DNA of 64,000 bases. It comes from Phoronis australis. Lineage: Eukaryota > Phoronida > Phoronidae. The translations under genes were made by a program, and so were the position numbers. The first letter of the stretch is position 1, and the number at the start of each line of letters is the position of its first letter. The stretch is taken from the NCBI GenBank assembly GCA_002633005.1, contig NMRA01000064.1, positions 248,001-312,000 of the forward strand, given 5' to 3'. The notes beneath the pieces were generated by a model. It saw only the letters and a program-made list of their open reading frames with translations. It searched no databases and was not told the DNA's origin. This document shows positions 59,815-64,000 of this stretch, one piece after another.

Positions 59815-60359
59815 TTTTGTGCTCTCCAATGTTTGGAGATACATAAAAGGATTGCTTTCAAAAAGCGGTTGTTTGCGACGGTTGCGGCTGGGAAGCCACT
59901 TCAGTAATGCGATTGTTTTAAAATGTAAGTAAATCTGAGATTTGCATAACTTTGTATGACGGAGTTGGAATTGCCCTCAGTAATAAATAGGTAGCGTAAT
60001 CTTAGAAATCCTAACCAACCAACGTCAGTTGCACTGTGTGACACTGTCGCTGTGCTGCACTGCTGCACAGACATTCAGTCACTTCAGTAATTCAGTTGCA
60101 GTTTCAGTTTGCTGATGCAGGATTTCCCAGGTGACATCAATTGTAAATTTAAGCATGAAACGACTTGATTTATGTAAACACATGGCAGGACACTCAACAT
60201 ATGTTTTAGCAGTGTTTATTAAGTCGTGTGAACTCCCCAGTTACGCATGTGGTCACTCCTGAAGACTCTTATTAAAGTTATTTTGCATTTGTACTACTAT
60301 CATTTATTCCCAGGTTAGACAGTGACCACAGTCTCTACTGGCTCGCAGTAGAGGCTGTG

Positions 60360-60867
60360 AAGCTCCTATAGGCGCTTCATATGATTTTTGGCAAATTTTG
60401 CCTCACACTGACTAAAACATCAATGCTACGTTGTTATAGTCTTTTGCGCATTAAAGAGGGACACCTTAGCCTCAGGAGGCCATAGATGTATTTATATTCC
60501 TTCCAACTTGAACAAATACTCAGGTTATCAAGCTTTTTCTTCAATCAGTCCTTCGTTCAGTTCCCAAAATTGGTAACTCGCCATTTTTAACACTGCGCGC
60601 CAGGTGGTCGTCATCATGTCCTCTGGCGCATGCAATGTTAAAAATGGTGAGTTACCGATTTTGGGAACTGAACGACGGACTGCTCAAAGAAAAAGTTTGA
60701 TAACAGGAGTATTTGTTCAAGTCGGAAGGAATTACATACGTCAACGGCCTCCTAAGGTGTCCTTTTGAGAGCAAAAGGTATTTATAGCAATGTGACTTTG
60801 ATGTTTTAGTCAGTTCGAGGCATAATTCACCGAAATGCTTCCGGCGTATGAAGCACCTATAGGAGCT
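60360..60867. mobile_element. Foldback element with 244-bp inverted arms
   Basis: The left arm (60360-60603) and right arm (60623-60867) are diverged inverted copies around a 19-nt loop. Matching landmarks read inward: AGCTCCTATAGG/CCTATAGGAGCT, CTGACTAAAACATCAA, GGACACCTTAG, AATTCCTTCC-ACTTGAACAAATACT, CAGTTCCCAAAAT and CCATTTTTAACA. No open frame is present. It lies between the divergent HMGCL and LRRC45 genes; its transcript would form a long hairpin. Confidence 0.85.
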
Positions 60868-60879
60868 ACATCTTGCACA

Positions 60880-61165
60880 AAGTTAATGTCATTAAAAACT
60901 ATACTCATCCTTGATTACTTTAATTTGGTTACCACAACGAAAGGAATGTCATTCGTCCATTACTGAGCATTCTGCATTACCGGGTAAGTAAACTTTGGGG
61001 GCGGTGAAATTGAACGTTATCTGTTGGTTAATCTTTGTTTTCACCGATCCTTCAATGGGATATTCTTCATTTATAAGATTGCACACAGTTCAATGCAAAT
61101 TACCAGAAGTGGTTGCATTTTGCTCGTAGTTTTGAATACTTTACAGCCAAGGAACCAAAATTCTT
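60880..61165 (+). repeat. Possible R1 repeat fragment
   Basis: Starts with GTTAATGTCATTAAAAACTA, resembling the start of the 43243 copy (TTAGTGTCATTAAAAACTAG). It keeps weak similarity further on (ACGAAAGGAATG, ATTACCGGGTAAG against GTAACGGGCAAGG). Alignment is loose and boundaries are uncertain. Confidence 0.35.
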
Positions 61166-62677
<1,512 letters not shown>

Positions 62678-62695
62678 GTATTTCCGGATCTAAGT

Positions 62696-63507
62696 ATGGA
62701 TGACTTCAAGTTTTTGTACCTTTCACTCTGTAAAGAGCATCACATTGAGCCACAGGACTGTGTAATTCGCCAGCTTAGAAGGTATCAAGTTATACGTTTT
62801 TAAAATTCAGAATTGTGTTATATTTTTTCTTGATGTTTTGCCACAGATTTGCTTCAAGTAAGTAACGCATGTAACCCAAATAAGTCAGTCAACTGAAAAT
62901 GGTTAATTTTTGTATGTTACATAATTATAATGCCTACTAAAAGCATAGCCATGGTTCAATATTTTCTGCTACTAACCAGTCTGTGGTGGACTTCAACAAT
63001 TCAGGATGGACCAATAAGTGAAGAGAAAAGATGTTTTTGTCAGGAAGGTTGTCTGAGTGAGGATTGATCGACCTAATTTAGATCCGCCCATGTATACCCT
63101 GTGTGAAGGTCTTGATCTCTGAGTGCCTGTTTACAGTTGGAGAAATATTTTGTACATATATTGCCATTTATCTTTTGATCTAAATCTTGTTCCAGTCCAT
63201 CAAGTAAAAAATCTCCTTGACTGGATTTTCAAGAGTTTTTTTCTCTGTACCTAACAGAATGAAAATTTCCATGTAGACTTTTACATCAATTTAATTATTT
63301 GTCGGTGTACAATACACCTAATGCTAATCTTGCTCTTTTCTTTGTTGTCCAGCGGTCAGTCTGCCCCCAGGTCTGGTCGTGGGTCAGTCCTGAATTTATC
63401 GACTTGTAGTCTTACCATAAAGACATGCGCTGTTCTGGGTAAAATTTTGGCAACGGACAGATCTGTGCATGAATTGAAGCTTGCCGACTGTATGCTGAAT
63501 GAAGAAG
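62696..63507 (+). CDS. LRRC45: Leucine-rich repeat-containing protein 45, first two coding exons
   Basis: The N terminus of LRRC45, a centriole-linker protein needed for centrosome cohesion in vertebrates. Coding exon 1 is 62696-62781 (exon starts at 62678 after TTTTCAG; donor AAG|GTATCA) and encodes MDDFKFLYLSLCKEHHIEPQ and on to IRQLRR. Exon 2 is 63353-63507 (acceptor TTGTCCAG, donor AAG|GTATGT) and encodes SVLNLSTCSLTIKTCAVLGK, then the LRR-like VHELKLADCMLNEEG. Human LRRC45 reads similarly (MEEF...LCxE...EPQ; LDL..xSLTxETCxALGKLL; ELxLSDCMLSEEG). About 80 residues are present; the remaining LRRs and coiled coil lie beyond the right edge. Confidence 0.85.
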
Positions 63508-64000
63508 GTATGTTGCAGAGGCTTTGTTAAAAAGGGCGTGGTAGTATTCAGCATTTGAGGAAGTCGGCCATGTTCTCCCTGCATGCATTCAAACATACCG
63601 TATACTACTGCACTGCATTGCATTGTTCACAAATCTTGAGGCATATGTTTAAAAACTTCTGTTCTTTCTTTAAAAATTTGAATCATTTGAAAACTTTTAG
63701 CTTAATCTGTTTTATATGACGGTGATTGAAGTAGCATTGCCTTTTTGTTAATTTATTCTCATGCTTTTGTGGTAAAAATTACTAGTGGCATGCTCAGCAA
63801 GTGAACATGAAGTGTGATAGATACTAAAGATGTTGTGAAGAGTCGAGATATGAAACTATGACATGCGGCATTTTGAGCTGTTGTAGAACATTGACATTTC
63901 AGTGTATACTTGATGTCAAGAATGAACGCACAAGTTTGGTCATTTTAAATAAAAAACTGTGTCATTTCCTCCTTTGTTTATGTACAATATTTTAAATATT
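63508..64000. other. LRRC45 intron to window edge
   Basis: No further exon was recognised before the window ends. The short open frames here have no similarity to LRRC45 repeats. Confidence 0.5.

Overview
The window is AT-rich eukaryotic nuclear DNA. It carries intron-rich protein genes (small exons, GT-AG introns, one GC-AG intron), large introns and many minisatellites and short mobile elements. The encoded proteins are animal: a gadkin/AP1AR-like adaptor, a DEAD-box helicase, the lipid-droplet hydrolase LDAH, HMG-CoA lyase and the start of LRRC45. Relics of a LINE, a HIRAN-like protein and a TatD-like nuclease suggest an invertebrate metazoan, perhaps a marine deuterostome or lophotrochozoan. 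The species cannot be fixed from sequence alone. Exons were assembled by hand from splice-site dinucleotides, reading phase and recalled family similarity; no search was run.

Layout. 1-11,900 is repeat-rich: 27-, 39-, 15-, 39-, 30- and 84-bp tandem arrays, a 305-base assembly gap, a 950-bp interspersed repeat, a possible CRE/TATA promoter and a HIRAN-like relic. 11,922-28,900 (+) holds nine exons of a gadkin/AP1AR orthologue; its first exon (the acylated N terminus in vertebrates) was not found. 32,209-45,584 (-) is a 14-exon DEAD-box helicase of the DDX21/DDX50 (Gu) type with a presequence-like N terminus; a decayed TatD-like gene lies in its first intron. 47,723-50,010 (+) is LDAH in three coding exons. 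50,563-59,814 (-) is HMG-CoA lyase in ten exons with all catalytic residues. 62,696 to the right edge (+) holds the first two coding exons of LRRC45.

Arrangement. AP1AR and the helicase converge, the helicase and LDAH diverge, LDAH and HMG-CoA lyase converge with probably overlapping 3' ends, and HMG-CoA lyase and LRRC45 diverge. The genes do not form a pathway; this is ordinary animal gene order.

The most unusual material is where repeats meet genes. A 24-bp minisatellite has copied the exon end and splice donor of an HMG-CoA lyase exon. A 44-bp array abuts the LDAH first-coding-exon acceptor. A minisatellite has apparently grown out of the terminal inverted repeat of a MITE. There is also a foldback element with a solitary-arm relative nearby, an array of tRNA-D-arm-like units, and a duplicated LEWE-type exon in the gadkin gene.
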